This document shows positions 23,759 through 35,428 of a stretch of 64,000 nt of DNA, one piece after another. The position numbers and the translations under genes were made by a program. Source of the stretch: Pollenia angustigena. Lineage: Eukaryota; Arthropoda; Insecta; Diptera; Polleniidae. The notes under the pieces were generated by a model. That model had not been told where the DNA came from, ran no database searches, and saw only the letters and a program-made list of their open reading frames with translations. The DNA lies in the NCBI GenBank assembly GCA_930367215.1, contig OV884060.1:97674151-97738150 (forward strand), written 5' to 3'. Numbering within the stretch: the stretch's first letter is position 1; every line of letters starts with the position of its first letter.

Positions 23759-24363
23759 ATATGATTAAAATCTGTTTACAACTTTTGATTTAATTCACAA
23801 AAGTCGAAAATTTTTTATTAATTTAAGAATTTCATAAAACGCAATATTTGTATGGGAGCACCCCATACCCATACCCCATAGCACAAAAAACTAATTGAGG
23901 TCGGTCAAACAATTTATCCCACTACGGGCGACTCCTGGGCGTTTATGGGACTTCTTCTTCAATATATTTCTAGTCTGCATTGAACATTTTGTAAGGGAGC
24001 CACCTTAAGGAATGGAGATGGCAGGTGGGTATGTTAGAAATTAATGATTGAGATGAAAAATAAAGTGGGGTTGGTCATACATTTGACCCATCTAGGGGCA
24101 TTAGACCGAACTTTTTTTGTATGGAAAATTTTTTTTTGCAAAAAAAGTGTACCGCCCCCTCAAATTGTTAGACTGATTGCCCTAGGTTAAGGCGTGGCAC
24201 ATGCCCACTAAAGTGGCTAAAACTGGTTTCTATGGACTTTTCAAGAGACAAGGCACGAAAATTTAAGTAAAATGTTTCATATAAGTATGTTTGTAATATA
24301 TTATTTTACTGAAATTAACTTACGTTAAATGATTCGGCAAATGCTTACGATTTTTTGTTGTTT

Positions 24364-24604
24364 ACACAGAAAAAATTCTCCAAAATTTTTCACCAATTAA
24401 AGCATTAATCAAAAATAAAATCAGTTTTAATTAAAAATGTAATCAAGTGAATGAAACGTTTAATCAAGTTAATTAAACGTTTAATTAATACTATTAACTG
24501 GTTTAATTGATACTATTAATTTGTTTACTGGTGCAAATTTAATTAATTTTTTAATTAATATCACAAATTTTTTAATTGAAATCAATTTTTATTTTTTTCT
24601 GTGT
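24364..24604. mobile_element. MITE AA2 with ACACAGAAAAAA ends (241 bp)
   Basis: Ends ACACAGAAAAAA and, reversed, ACACAGAAAAAAA. The interior is built from recurring TTAATCAA/TTTAATTAA words such as GTTTAATCAAGTTAATTAA, a structure like AA1 but with different words. It is nested in element D. Confidence 0.65.
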
Positions 24605-25120
24605 ACGTTGATTATGGCCCTGCAAATAATAGGGCCAGTCACAACACGCATGTAAAGAGTAGCCCACAAGGGGCAAGGGCTAGTCAAAAGGTAACCCAAA
24701 CGTGAGGAAAAAACATGGTCTATTTAACACTACAATGTCCTAGGGCAGGACCATATAATCCAACTTTGGACTACTAAGGAGTAGTTTTAAGACCACACCA
24801 TGGTATACACAAGAGGATTAGTTTTGAAGTCGTTTAAAAAACGAAAGCATGTCGTTAAAAAACGAAGACATGCTTGCATTACATCGGACCAGTCCATGGA
24901 GTAGTCCATTTTATCAACATGGATCAGGTGTTCCAATTTTATTTGCAGGGGAACAACACCAAAGCGTGTCTAACTCAGTACATCGAACACAGTTCCCCCA
25001 TTTTTACTTACTCTGTAACCAAATATTTGATTACTTTATAAAATGTTGGCAACAATAGAGTAAAGTCAACCACGTGGCAATTAAAAGTGTGTAAAAAGTG
25101 AAGTGTAGGTATTTTGAGCT

Positions 25121-25953
25121 TTGAATCATAGAAACATTATTGCTATAAAGAGAATTTATATTGATGGTATTTGCAAAAGTGAAAAAATTTATTTATTAGG
25201 ATATGACGAAAGCCAAATTGTTGGATCTAAGCTGCCTTCCAATGGACAAGTTTTGTTTTATAACATGTGCAAAGTGAAATTGGATCTTCGTTCAAGGTCA
25301 TATCTGGTTATCAAAGAGGCCGAAATTTGTTGGAATAAAACCCGTATTCCATTTCGTCAAATTGATGGAAGTGTTCAAAAAGTTGAATCTTTATATCATT
25401 AATGGGAAACTCTGCAAAAAAAACGTGCAAACGTAGCACACCACTTCAAAAAAGGCGAGAAGATGAGTTTATTAAAAATATGGAAAACTTATTTGACATT
25501 GGGCATGGAAATGCGTTAGATTTAATTAAAATAGAAGAAGATAAAGAGTTTTTGAAGAATCAATGTAAAGAAGGTAGACCTGGCGCAATGGTGGGATGCG
25601 ATCGTTCATTATTTGAAAAAGAAAAGCGAAGAAATATTCGTATTGAAAAAGAGGTAATGCGAAAAGAAAAGCAGGGCGAAGAACAGTTCCAAGTATTTAG
25701 ATTTAATATTGAAACTATCTTTCTAAAACTTGACCCTTCCAAGTGGTACAATGAATTCGAATTTCAAAAGGGAATGAATATTGTACAAAACTTACATGTT
25801 GTTAATGATACTGCAAAGCGTTTTGTAAAACTAATGGAAGGATATAATGCAGCTTTAACAAAAAACGAAGAAGAGAAACAATATATCTTGCAAACAGTAA
25901 CTGATTATAGGAAAAAGTACGGAAGCATTAATAAATCAGACCTTTGCGATTAA
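25121..25953 (+). pseudogene. Unclassified ORF of element D, stop plus frameshift
   Basis: Two overlapping frames form one former protein of about 275 residues. Part 1 (25,121-25,402) contains LGYDESQIVGS, VLFYNMCKVKLDLRSRSYLV and IKEAEICWNKTRIPFRQ. It has no ATG before 25,265. Part 2 (25,402-25,953) contains KRREDEFIKNMENLFDIGHG, IKIEEDKEFLKNQCKEGRPG, then a Lys/Glu-rich helical region. The frames meet where a TAA interrupts the first (25,399) and a run of eight A near 25,416 shifts the second. Similar proteins, often with the FDIAHxxA...EDxxFLxxQRxxGRPG pattern, recur in insects and other invertebrates (from memory). No function is known to me. It carries no DDE transposase motif. Confidence 0.7.
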
Positions 25954-26402
25954 GTTTAAATGTTTATCAAGAATAGTTATCATTAAACGTAAGTTAATTT
26001 CAATAAAATAATATATTACAAACATATATGAAACATTTTACTTTTATGTTCGTGCTTTGTCTCTTGAAAAGTCCATATAAACCAGTTTTAGCCACTTTAG
26101 TGTTCATGTGCCTCGCCTTAACCTAGGGCAATCAGTCTAAGATTTTGGAATTTCACTATAAGCGTAAAAAGGAACAATTTGAGGTGGTGGTACACTTTTT
26201 TTGCTAAAAAAAAATTTAAGTCCGGTCTAAGGGGCATACTACCCGCGGCAGGGGCCAAATTTAAGAATTTTATAAAACCGCCATATTTGTATGGTTGAAA
26301 TTTTTAAATTTAGCCGGTACAGCGCGTAGGATGCTCCTAGATGGGTCAAATGTATGACCAAGTCCACTTAATTTTTCATCTCAATCATTAATTTCTAACA
26401 TA

Positions 26403-27170
26403 CAGGTAAGAAGTTTCTAAAGAAAAAACAAATCCATTTGCATACGAAAGTTCTTTTTGAGTGCAACTATTTGTAGTCAAAATTTATGATAGTTTATAAA
26501 AAAGTTCAGTTTATCATAAGAACTATTCCTCAAAACTTAAACTAAAGCTTAAAAAAAGTTGAAAACATTTTATAAAAATCCTAAATTAAATGCCGAAATG
26601 CTAAAAGAAAGTTTTGCAGCTTAATCAAAATTTTTAATCCTTAATTTACTTGCAAAAATGATACTTTTAGAATTCGTTTTTCTCACTCTTTTTGCGCTTT
26701 TACCGACCTATTTCGGTGGTTTTGCACATATTTTATTTAGCGTTTTTTCTTTATTTTTCTTGACTTTATTTTGCTTAACTTTGTTTCTCACAGTGTTAAG
26801 TTATGGATATCAAACTGATAAGCAACCCGATCTTAATTATTGTATGTATAATAATCAGAACAAAAAGATCCCTCTTTGTCGCCACAATAAATGTCAGTTT
26901 ATTTGTTAAATGTGAAAGATTGGGAATTTAGAACGACATACAGAAATCTTATTAAGGATTTACAAGTATTTTGATCAAAATCGGGCAAATAGTTCTTAAG
27001 TTATCAAAAAAGTTCTTGGGATTATAAAATTTATTAATAAAAGTATCACGATTTTTTCTTTGATTCTGGTCTACGGTCTAAAAATTTTATAGTCATTGCC
27101 AAATCTAGCTTAATGTGCTTAGAAAAATATTCTAAATTTGGCAATGATGATAAAAAATATTCGATATTTC
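26403..27170. other. No gene found
   Basis: AT-rich. A hydrophobic ORF at 26,658-26,909 lacks conserved motifs and is not called. A small inverted repeat TCATTGCCAAAT / ATTTGGCAATGA lies at 27,094-27,146, just before the LINE. Confidence 0.5.
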
Positions 27171-27204
27171 AGTTCGGTTTGTGCTTTGTTGTGATACAGA
27201 CGTG
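27169..27204 (+). promoter_or_regulatory. Inr plus DPE core promoter of the LINE
   Basis: TCAGTTC at 27,169-27,175 fits the insect initiator (TCAKTY), with A27,171 as +1. AGACGTG at 27,198-27,204 then falls exactly at +28 to +34, where the downstream promoter element (RGWCGTG) is expected. This pairing is characteristic of Jockey-type elements and marks the intact 5' end. Confidence 0.85.
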
Positions 27205-27450
27205 TATTTTAGCCCCGCATACGATTTCAACTATTAATTAATCACATTTGATTTTGTAATCTAAGCAGCGAATGGACGCTTAAAAAAAAAACAAAATATA
27301 TTTTGTTAATTAAATTATTTAACATAATAGTGAACAATTTCAAACGATCAACATTTAAATTCTGGTTTTTCTTTTGTTGTTGTAAAATACAATAAATAAT
27401 AAAAATATTAAAGCAAAGCAAAACGGTGAAAAACAAAAACAACTCTTTGC

Positions 27451-28976
27451 ATGAGTACAAACAGTGAAACAACACTAAGACAAAATGAAAGGAACGTTTA
27501 CGTTTTAGTTAATGCAAATGAAAATAATGCAGAAATAAATAAAACAAAACAAAACAATAATAACTACCTAACGGCTAAGCCAATTACTCGAACACGTTCC
27601 CTCTCACCCTCGGTATTTACACAAACGGTGGATAGTGACTCATTAAAAAAACTACAACAAGATTTGGTGACAAGTGTTGCCAGGCCAGCAAGTATTGCCG
27701 TGACGTCAAAAACAAATTTAGTGGGCAATGATACCATGAACTTAAACACAAATGCAATGGAAAACCCCCCTGTAAAAAGTTGTCAAAAGCCTACAGTACA
27801 AGTTGGTATGGACAGGTACATAACAGTGCTTAAACGGGGACGCAGCCCTACCTCTGGAGCAGTTGCTTCGGCCTCAAAAGTACCATCTTTTGATAAAATA
27901 AATACACAAAATCGTTTCGCGATTCTAGAGGAAAATCCTCTGAAGCACCAAACGTCATTAAATCGTCTAAGCCACCCCCGATATACCTTAGAGAGCAAAA
28001 CTCTAATGAGTTAATAAAAAGTTTAATTTCGGTGATAGGTGAAAAGTCCTTTTATGTAGCTGCAATAAAGCGCGGTATCATTAACGAGACTAAAATACAG
28101 GTGAATCACGAGGATGATTTTCGTAAGGTAATTACAAGATTTGAGACTCTGAATAAAAACTTTTATACGTATCAACTGAAGAGCAGTAAAGGTCTTCAGG
28201 TAGTAATCAAGGGCATAGACTCATGCGTAGACCCAGGGGAAATTAAAGCTTTTTTGGAAGAGAAGGGCTTTAAAATCAAAAACGTAACAAATATCAAAAA
28301 TAGGGAAAAAAATCCCCAACCACTATTTCGAGTGGAGCTTGAACCCGGCGACGTTAAGCTCAAAAAAAATGAAACGCATCCAATTTATAATTTGAAATAT
28401 ATTCTGTACAGAAGGGTAACTATTGAGGAGCCGCACAAAAGAAATGGTCCTGTTCAATGTCTAAACTGCCAGGAATTTGGCCATACTAAGGCATACTGCT
28501 ACTTACCCCCTGTTTGCGTAGTATGTGGTGAATTACAAGGTACAGTACTTTGCGACAAGTCTAAAACCGACCCCAACGTAAAAAAATGTAGCAACTGTGG
28601 CGGTAATCACACTGCCAATTATAGAGGATGCCCTGTATATTCTATCGTCAAGCAGTCGGTCGGACCGAAAACTAATCCCCCTCAAATGCAGGTAACAAAT
28701 CAGGTTAACACAAATGCAATTCAAGCCCCCCAGCCTAGTAATAACAGAACCTCTTACGCTAACGTCCTAAAATCAAACCATGAGCCAATGCAAGGTGCCT
28801 CGCCAAGTAATGATGAAACTCAATTTTCTAATTTAAGTCGTTTAGAAAAAACCATGGAAACATTAGTGCAAACAGTAAATAATTTTACGAACACAATGGG
28901 TAATATGATGCAGGAAATGCTTAGAATGCAATCGATGTTATTGCAAGCTGTACTTAACAAACCACGAACTGTTTAA
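27451..28976 (+). pseudogene. LINE ORF1 (gag-like nucleic-acid-binding protein), one frameshift
   Basis: Starts at ATG 27,451. The N-terminal ~170 residues are Ser/Thr/Asn-rich and disordered, ending NRFAILEEN. One indel near 27,935 shifts the frame. The second part continues with PPPIYLREQ, an RRM-like middle, and zinc knuckles CLNCQEFGHTKAYC (about 28,459) and CSNCGGNHTANYRGC (about 28,590). The C-terminus is Gln/Asn-rich with a Met-rich helix and ends at TAA 28,974. In this family ORF1 binds element RNA and carries it to the nucleus. Apart from the single shift it appears complete. Confidence 0.88.
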
Positions 28977-31621
28977 AAATTTGTTTTTGGAACGCAAACG
29001 GCATCCGCCAACATAAAAATGAATTAGAATACTTTCTTAAAAATAAACAAATTGATGTCATGATGATTTCTGAAACTCATTTGACCTCAAGAAGTACGTT
29101 TAAAATAAATGGTTATATACTATATGATACCAAGGACCCTCGAGATAGAGCTTGTGGAGGTTCTGCCATTTTAATAAAGGCCCGAGTCAAACACTACCTA
29201 ATGTGTGATCATCGTGAAGATTATCTCCAGGCAACGAACATTTGCGTTGAGGAATTAAATAGAAACCTAATTATTTCATCGTTATACTCCCCGCCTAGAT
29301 TTTCAATATCGGAGGACCAATATTGTAAATATTTTAAGTCATTAGGACCGTGTTTCCTAGCCGCTGGCGATTATAACGCTAAACATACCCTCTGGGGGTC
29401 GCGACTTATAACACCAAAGGGTCGTGTTTTATTTAACATAATTTCTAAAATGGATTTAAATGTGGTAGCGAGCGGACAACCAACATATTGGCCCACTGAT
29501 CATCAAAAAATTCCAGATGTCATAGATTTCGGCGTGGTTAAAAACATTCCCATAGAAACGATTCAAGTTGAAGCCTCCCTAGATTTATCTTCCGACCACA
29601 CACCTACAATTGTTACTATAATGAACCCCAATAGAATTGTACCTCCGACGACAGCTACGCAAATTAATTGGTTGAAATATAAAAAATATCTCAGTACCCA
29701 TTGCACAGAAAATATTCCGCTCAGTACACCGGATTATGTAGATCGCTCTATTTACAATTTTGACAGTTTTCTGAAACTAGCTGTTCAACATTCCAATATT
29801 GCCCCCAAAAAAACAAAAACTATTAAAATATATTCCACAGATGTCGAGCATCTTTTGTCTGAAAAAAGGAGGGCTCGAAGAGAGTGGCAATTGCACAGAT
29901 CCCCTCAACTTAAGAACTTACTTAAAGAGTGTACAAAAAGACTAAGAAAGTTACTGCAGACTAAGAAAACGGCTTCTCTGGAAAAATATCTTAAGGAACT
30001 TGATGCAACCCCACAATCAGACTACTCATTATGGCGTGCAGCTAGAAATCTCAAAAGGCCAGTTGTCTCTAAACCACCATTAAGAAACTTGAATGGAAGT
30101 TGGGCAAGAAATGATGTTGAAAAAGGAAATCTGTTTGTCAATCATTTAAAAAACGTATTTACCCCAAATATATCTCACGATATTGCGGTCGAGTTACCAC
30201 CTGTTGCTGCTAGAGCAGCTGTTCCGCTAAGATTTGAGATAAGAGAAATCGAAAAGGCTATTTGTGATTTAAACCCCAAGAAGGCTCCTGGTTTTGACAA
30301 GATCAGCAACAAAATGCTTTTGGAGCTACCCAGCATAGCAAAGAAAATTATTCTTTTAATTTTTAATGCTATTTTACGCCTTGAATACTATCCTCAAAAA
30401 TGGAAGGTTTCCTTAGTCACCATGATACCTAAACCAGTAAAGGATCACACAAAAGTTAAGTCATATAGGCCTATAAGCTTACTTTCTAATATATCAAAGC
30501 TGTTTGAGAAGCTGTTAACGTAAAAATTAACCCCAATTTTAAATGAAAATATATGTATTCCTAACCACCAATTCGGCTTTAGAAGAGAACACAGCACAAT
30601 TGAGCAAACCCATCGTATTGTAAACGCAATAAGAAAAGCCTTTGAAGAAAAAAAATATTTTTCCGCTCTCTTCATCGATGTTTCTCAAGCTTTCGATAAA
30701 GTCTGGCATGAAGGCTTATTACATAAATTGAAGCTAAACTTACCAGTAAACACACACAAGCTGTTAGAAAGCTACTTAGTCGGTCGAAAGTTTATTATTA
30801 AAGAAGGTGATTATTTAAGCTCTCCTCAGCAAATTGACGCTGGAGTCCCTCAGGGAAGCATCCTGGGCCCACTTTTATACTTAATATATACCTCGGATAT
30901 GCCAACAAACAACTACACACAAACTTCAACATTTGCTGATGATACAGCTTTTTTGAGCGTGCACGAAAACCGTCAAGAAGCATCTCGATACCTACAGGAT
31001 CATATATTTCAACTCGAACTATGGTTAAAGCAATGGAGGATAGAGGTCAATGAGCAAAAATGCGTACATATAACATTCACCTTGCGTCGGGAATCATGCC
31101 CCCCTATTAAAATCAATAATCAAATAATACCTCAAAATTCGCATGTAAAATACCTCGGTATTCATCTAGATCGCCGTTTAACGTGGAAAAGCCATATAGA
31201 GGCGAAATTAACTCAAATGAAACTAAAAGCCTTCCAAATTCATTGGCTTATTGGACGAAACTCTGTCCTTAGTCTCGACTGCAAACTTCTTCTTTACAAC
31301 TCCATCTTAAAGCCAATCTGGTGCTATGGTATTCAGTTATGGGGCACTGCCTCGGCCTCTAATATCGAAAAAATTCAAAGGCGCCAAAATAAACTACTTC
31401 GAATAATCACAGCTGCCTCTTGGTATGTTAAAAACTCAAATATTCACAAGGATCTCAATGTTCCATTAGTTAAAACTATGATTACGAAATATGCAGTAAA
31501 ATACTTAAAAAGGCTCGAATTGCACCCGAACCCACTAGCACGAAATATTTCAAATGATAGCGGCCACACTCGCTTAAGAAGAAGAGACACTGCGGCACTT
31601 GTCCAATTAGATGAGCGATAA
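28958..31621 (+). pseudogene. LINE ORF2 (endonuclease and reverse transcriptase), one internal stop
   Basis: The frame opens at 28,958, overlaps ORF1 by 19 nt, and runs to TAA 31,619. The apurinic-like endonuclease starts CFWNANGIRQHKNELEYFL and has ISETHL (catalytic Glu), AGDYNAKHTLWGS and SSDHTP. The reverse transcriptase has PKKAPGFDKI, SYRPISLLSNISKLFEKLL, FIDVSQAFDKVWH, GVPQGSILGPLLY and the catalytic FADDTAFLS. A single in-frame TAA at 30,521 separates the two parts of the polymerase. The first ATG (29,060) lies inside the endonuclease, after its first conserved motif, so translation of a parent element probably relied on re-initiation or non-AUG start at the overlap. About 887 codons, normal for Jockey ORF2. 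Confidence 0.9.
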
Positions 31622-31777
31622 ACACCTATAAAAGTGAACAGAACCCGCGATGAACAAAATTTTTGTCTGGCACTGGCAGGACAAAAAATAGTATTAGGTT
31701 AAGATTTGATTAATTATTGTTAGTTCATATTTAATATATGAAGATTCAATAAATAAATAATGAAAAAAAAAAAAAAA

Positions 31778-32784
31778 TTTTTATTGAACGCTAATGTCTG
31801 GATAAATTCCAAGCAATACAAATCCTTAAATTTTATCTGATTAAACACATTTTGTTGCTTAAAATGTCAATTAATTGATAAATTTATTGTAAATCTTATC
31901 GACTTTTACGAACTTTTTTAAAAAAAAATTTTACATTTTCGGGACTAGTTAGCGAAATAAAAAACCTTGCAATATAATTTCAATCGAAAGTCATTCACCA
32001 TTAAAAAAGCAACTTATATCCTGATTTTTATAAAAAAACGGCAACTTTCCTACGACAAAACTTAAAAAAAACTTGCTATAAATGCCTTAGGCTTATTTTG
32101 GTAAAACAAAATAAAAGAGAAGATATCAAAGTTTTAAAAATTTTAAATAAAATTGGCCATTTCCGGTTTTTAAAGATAAAAACTTTTTTTTTTTTTTGAA
32201 AAGGTCAAACGCTTTCCTATAAGAATCACTTATCTTGATTTTTTTTTTTTTTTTTTGTTAAATTTTTTCAAGATCGAAACGGTAATTTAAAAGAAAAAAC
32301 TATTTTTAAAAAACGGCAACACTTTAGCTTCCCATAACTTGACAAATAAACATCAGCAAAATAATAAGAATTTTGACACTTTTTTTTTGGTATGTCCGCT
32401 TCAAGAATAATGGCCCTGTTAGCCGAACGTTAGTGTTCGTTTCTGTTATTGGAAAGCAATGCAAATGTTTAACTGACTGTAGTGAAACTTAACCGTAACG
32501 TGCCAACCTGTAGAAAATAGAATTTCATTACGAGGTTACGTGACAGTTGTAGATAGGGATGGGCTGCTATTATTTTAAATGGAGTGGGGGTAAAATCACA
32601 TTCTTTCTTTAGTACTTTTGTCAGTAATAATATCCGCGGATTTTTGACAAGAAAAAAAAACAATACAAACATATTTTCATTTACACAAATATACATATGT
32701 TCATGCTTTTTTGTTTATGTTTTTGGAAAACAGCTGACACGTTCTTACATGTTCTAAAAGTGCACAATCGAGCTTACATTACGT
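31778..32784. other. No gene found; degenerate repeats
   Basis: Poly-T runs and blocks such as CATTAAAAAAGCAACTTATATC, which resemble 8,358-8,390 inside element M, so part of this is M-family debris. No ORF has recognisable motifs. Confidence 0.45.
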
Positions 32785-33343
32785 TATAGTACGTTTCCAC
32801 TTACATGTTTTGGGCCACAAAACTTGTTTTGCAGCAAAACAAGTGTTTTGCTACTTGTTTTTCCATACATTTTTTATGTTCGAAAAGCTCAAACAAAAAC
32901 TAGTTTTGCTCCAAAACATGTCGAAAATTATGAATACAGCTCTGGGTTATCCATTATTGGTGATTGACAATTTCGAAAAAAGTGACATATTTACCAAAAT
33001 ATCAAGAATTATTAAATAGGTTTATGCAACTCTCCAGCTGATTTATTTGTTTGCAGCGTAAAAATAATAAAATAATATAATAAAAAGGAAGTAAATTGTG
33101 TGCTTTTATATACGTACATATGTATATGTATATATGTGTATTAAAAAACAAACAAGGAATTTTCATGTTGAAGAAAAATATTTTTTTTCAACACATATTT
33201 TTTTTGGCTTTCATTTTTGTTTACAACATAAATGTCAAATTGATTCGAAAATTCGAACACCAAAACCAGTATTACATAATGGAAACACTTTGACACGTTT
33301 TACCCAAAACAAGTTGTTTAGCTCATAGTGGAAACATAGTATA
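32785..33343. mobile_element. Probable 559-bp MITE T
   Basis: TATAGTACGTTTCCACT at the left faces TATACTATGTTTCCACT (reversed) at the right, 15 of 17 positions equal. Subterminal ACATGTTTTGGG and AACAACTTGTTTTGGG also pair loosely. A target duplication is not established. Confidence 0.45.
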
Positions 33344-34315
33344 ACACTGCATTTCTAAAGCACAATGAAGAAAACTACCTATATTGAAATTTAACTTACA
33401 GTAATTAAAAAATGGTTTTAACCGGACAATATTGACTCCGGAATATCAATTTAAGTCTGCTTTCGAGTGCACCCTTGTATTTTATTGGTGTCGAAACTAT
33501 ATAATTTATCTAAAAAGAGACTATAAATAATCCGAAAAGGTGCTGATAACTTTTATTTACAGTTACAATAATTGATATTCGTATATATTATTTTTTTTAA
33601 ATTGATTTAAGAAAAAATTTTAATGCGCGTAACAAAAAACAAAACTCATTAAGCTAAATTATATTTTTTATCAATAAACAACAACTACTCGTAATACACA
33701 ACAAAAAACTAATTACAATTTAATGTCATTTTCCAGTTTAATGTGTATATTCTTCTTGTTGAAACCCTCATACACTTCTGCCGCAGACACACGGAAATTT
33801 GTATTACGAATGTTTTAGTTTTTTATTTTTTTTTAGCAATTTTTATTATTATTATTTTATACTTGTGAATATGAATGTATACGAGTAGTTCCTTGTAATT
33901 AAGTATGTACTTGTGGTTTTACTTGTACCTGTAGGTGTCATGTATCGTATTATATTCTGCGATGAATTTAATTATGGACAGATCTGTGAAAGAGTAATTT
34001 TATGTAGCTAATAATTGGTGACACTTGGCAGCGAGGCTATTTGAAGGAAGCCTTTTCAAGTTTCTTGTAAAATTTTAAAACTATTTGGAACGTTCTTAAT
34101 GCAAGTACGTTCATCACATCTGCTTATCAATTAATGTAGGATTTGATATAACCAACAATAAAATGTCCTTGTGGCCGCAAGATAAGATTAATAGACAAAT
34201 TTTATACAAATATATTATTTGTAAATAGATTTACCTCTATTATTTCTATTTATTTTTTCGTCGAATGGTAGCAATTGGTAATATAATTAAATTTGGCATG
34301 CGAACTATAGCAATA
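33344..34315. other. No gene found
   Basis: AT-rich DNA without conserved coding blocks or clear repeats. Confidence 0.4.
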
Positions 34316-34390
34316 CAGTATTCCACGGATAATTACCTCGACAAAAATGCCAATATTTTTGGGTAATTATGCGGGGTAAGCATTAAAACG

Positions 34391-34495
34391 AATACGCTTA
34401 ACTACCTCGTTGAGGTAATAAAAGGAATACGTTTAACTACCTCATTGAGGTAATTAAGCGAATTCGTTTAAATACCTCAGTGAGGTAATACGACG
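34391..34495 (+). repeat. Three 36-bp subterminal units of element I
   Basis: Three units of the type AATACGCTTAACTACCTC[G/A]TTGAGGTAAT; each holds a short palindrome TACCTC..GAGGTA. Similar single motifs recur near the right end (36,690-36,800). Confidence 0.75.
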
Positions 34496-35039
34496 TATTT
34501 ATTTACAAGATAACTTAACTTTGATGTATGAAAAAATTTAAGAAAGGAATTTTTACATGTATCAGCTAAATCTTAAGAGATTTATAAAACAATGGGATTT
34601 GTTGTCTTAAATTTTATCTGTAGTGCTTTTTGAGATGTCGTGTCATATCCTACTACTACTCATGGAAGCCGTAAATATGCAATCGCATTGTTTTTCTTGT
34701 GCGACCAATGAATGCAGATACAATATATTTATGCGTTTAGAGCTTTTAATGAATTTTGGTATCGATTTGTTTGTAAATAATTTCCATATTTTAGCCATTG
34801 CTGCATTTTTATTGCACACATATTTTAAGTTTTTAAAACATATTTTAATACATAAAAAAATTGCTTAAAATTCTGGTTTACAGACGAATTTTCTGTTGCT
34901 TTAATTTCGCCACCTACATTTAATTTTCACTGTACAATTTTAAGCCAAAGCAAGTTTTTGTTGAAGATAAATGTTTTTCGCAACTTATAACATAAAAAAC
35001 CTAGATGCATCGTTTAGTAAACGATCGAATCCGAAACAC

Positions 35040-35340
35040 TTTTTTAAGTCATCTTTTCGTGTCCGTTCGTCCGTCCATCTTGCTGGTTGTATGTCCATGT
35101 AAACCTTGTGCGAAAAGTAAAGGTAGCAGTTTTTAGATAATTTGATAAAATTGGGTAAATACGTTTAATTGTCATAAGAACAAAACCTATGTAAATTGTA
35201 AGAATCGGTCTATAATATCACATAGTCCCCATGCAAACTTTAAACTTTAATCTCTTTAAGACAAAATATCTCATAAATTTGGTGTATCTAGTTAATATAT
35301 AACTCTTATATGAATCTTGACCTCATAACATAACTTTTAA
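35040..35340 (+). repeat. Dispersed repeat V2, partial copy
   Basis: Contains TGTCCGTTCGTCCGTCCATC, AATCGGTCTATAATATCACA and TATATGAATCTTGACCTCAT, shared in order with 21,480-21,850. It lies inside element I. Confidence 0.55.
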
Positions 35341-35428
35341 TGCAAATATTAATTTGTTTTTAAGGCATATTTTTAAAGAAAAATTTTAGTGCATATTTTC
35401 AAATTTTTAACATGTAAAACTTGGTTGC

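Larger units (their letters stand above)
24102..26229 (+). mobile_element. hAT-like element D carrying a broken non-transposase ORF
   Basis: A 2,128-bp element with ends TAGACCGAACTTTTTTT and, reversed, TAGACCGGACTTAAATTTT, and an exact 8-bp duplication AGGGGCAT (24,094-24,101 and 26,230-26,237). The inverted arms are about 240 bp and include CCCTAGGTTAAGGCG. It holds MITE AA2 (24,364-24,604) and the coding relic at 25,121-25,953. The TAG...8-bp signature indicates hAT, though no hAT transposase is present. Confidence 0.9.
22640..26402. mobile_element. Second copy of C-type sequence, split by A and D
   Basis: Reversed and diverged blocks of C's interior occur here: a single 162-bp-type unit at 22,720-22,850 (TTTTCGAGATATACCGTTAT...GTTGCACAAC), the inverted-repeat arm at 22,900-22,992, its continuation after A (ATGATTAAAATCTGTTTACA), and the loop (GGGCCAAATTTAAGAATTT near 26,250). 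The sequence jumps cleanly across A and D once those are removed. The outer ends are not defined. Confidence 0.65.
27171..31777 (+). mobile_element. Near full-length Jockey-type LINE
   Basis: A 4.6-kb non-LTR retrotransposon with an internal promoter at its first base, ORF1 (gag-like, zinc knuckles), ORF2 (endonuclease plus reverse transcriptase), and a 3' poly(A) of 15 bases (31,763-31,777) preceded by AATAAATAAATAA. The domain order and motif style fit the Jockey superfamily of insects. One frameshift in ORF1 and one stop in ORF2 make this copy defective. Target duplications were not found. Confidence 0.9.

Noticed and set aside
26658..26909. Hydrophobic 83-codon ORF that could be a small membrane protein
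   Set aside because: Composition follows the T-rich DNA; no motif, no splice or promoter context, no repeat of the pattern elsewhere.
34391..34495. Regularly spaced repeats that might suggest a CRISPR-like array; each unit also has CTACCTC, a let-7 seed complement
   Set aside because: Only three 36-bp units without distinct spacers, in an animal transposon; the seed match follows from the palindrome TACCTC..GAGGTA.
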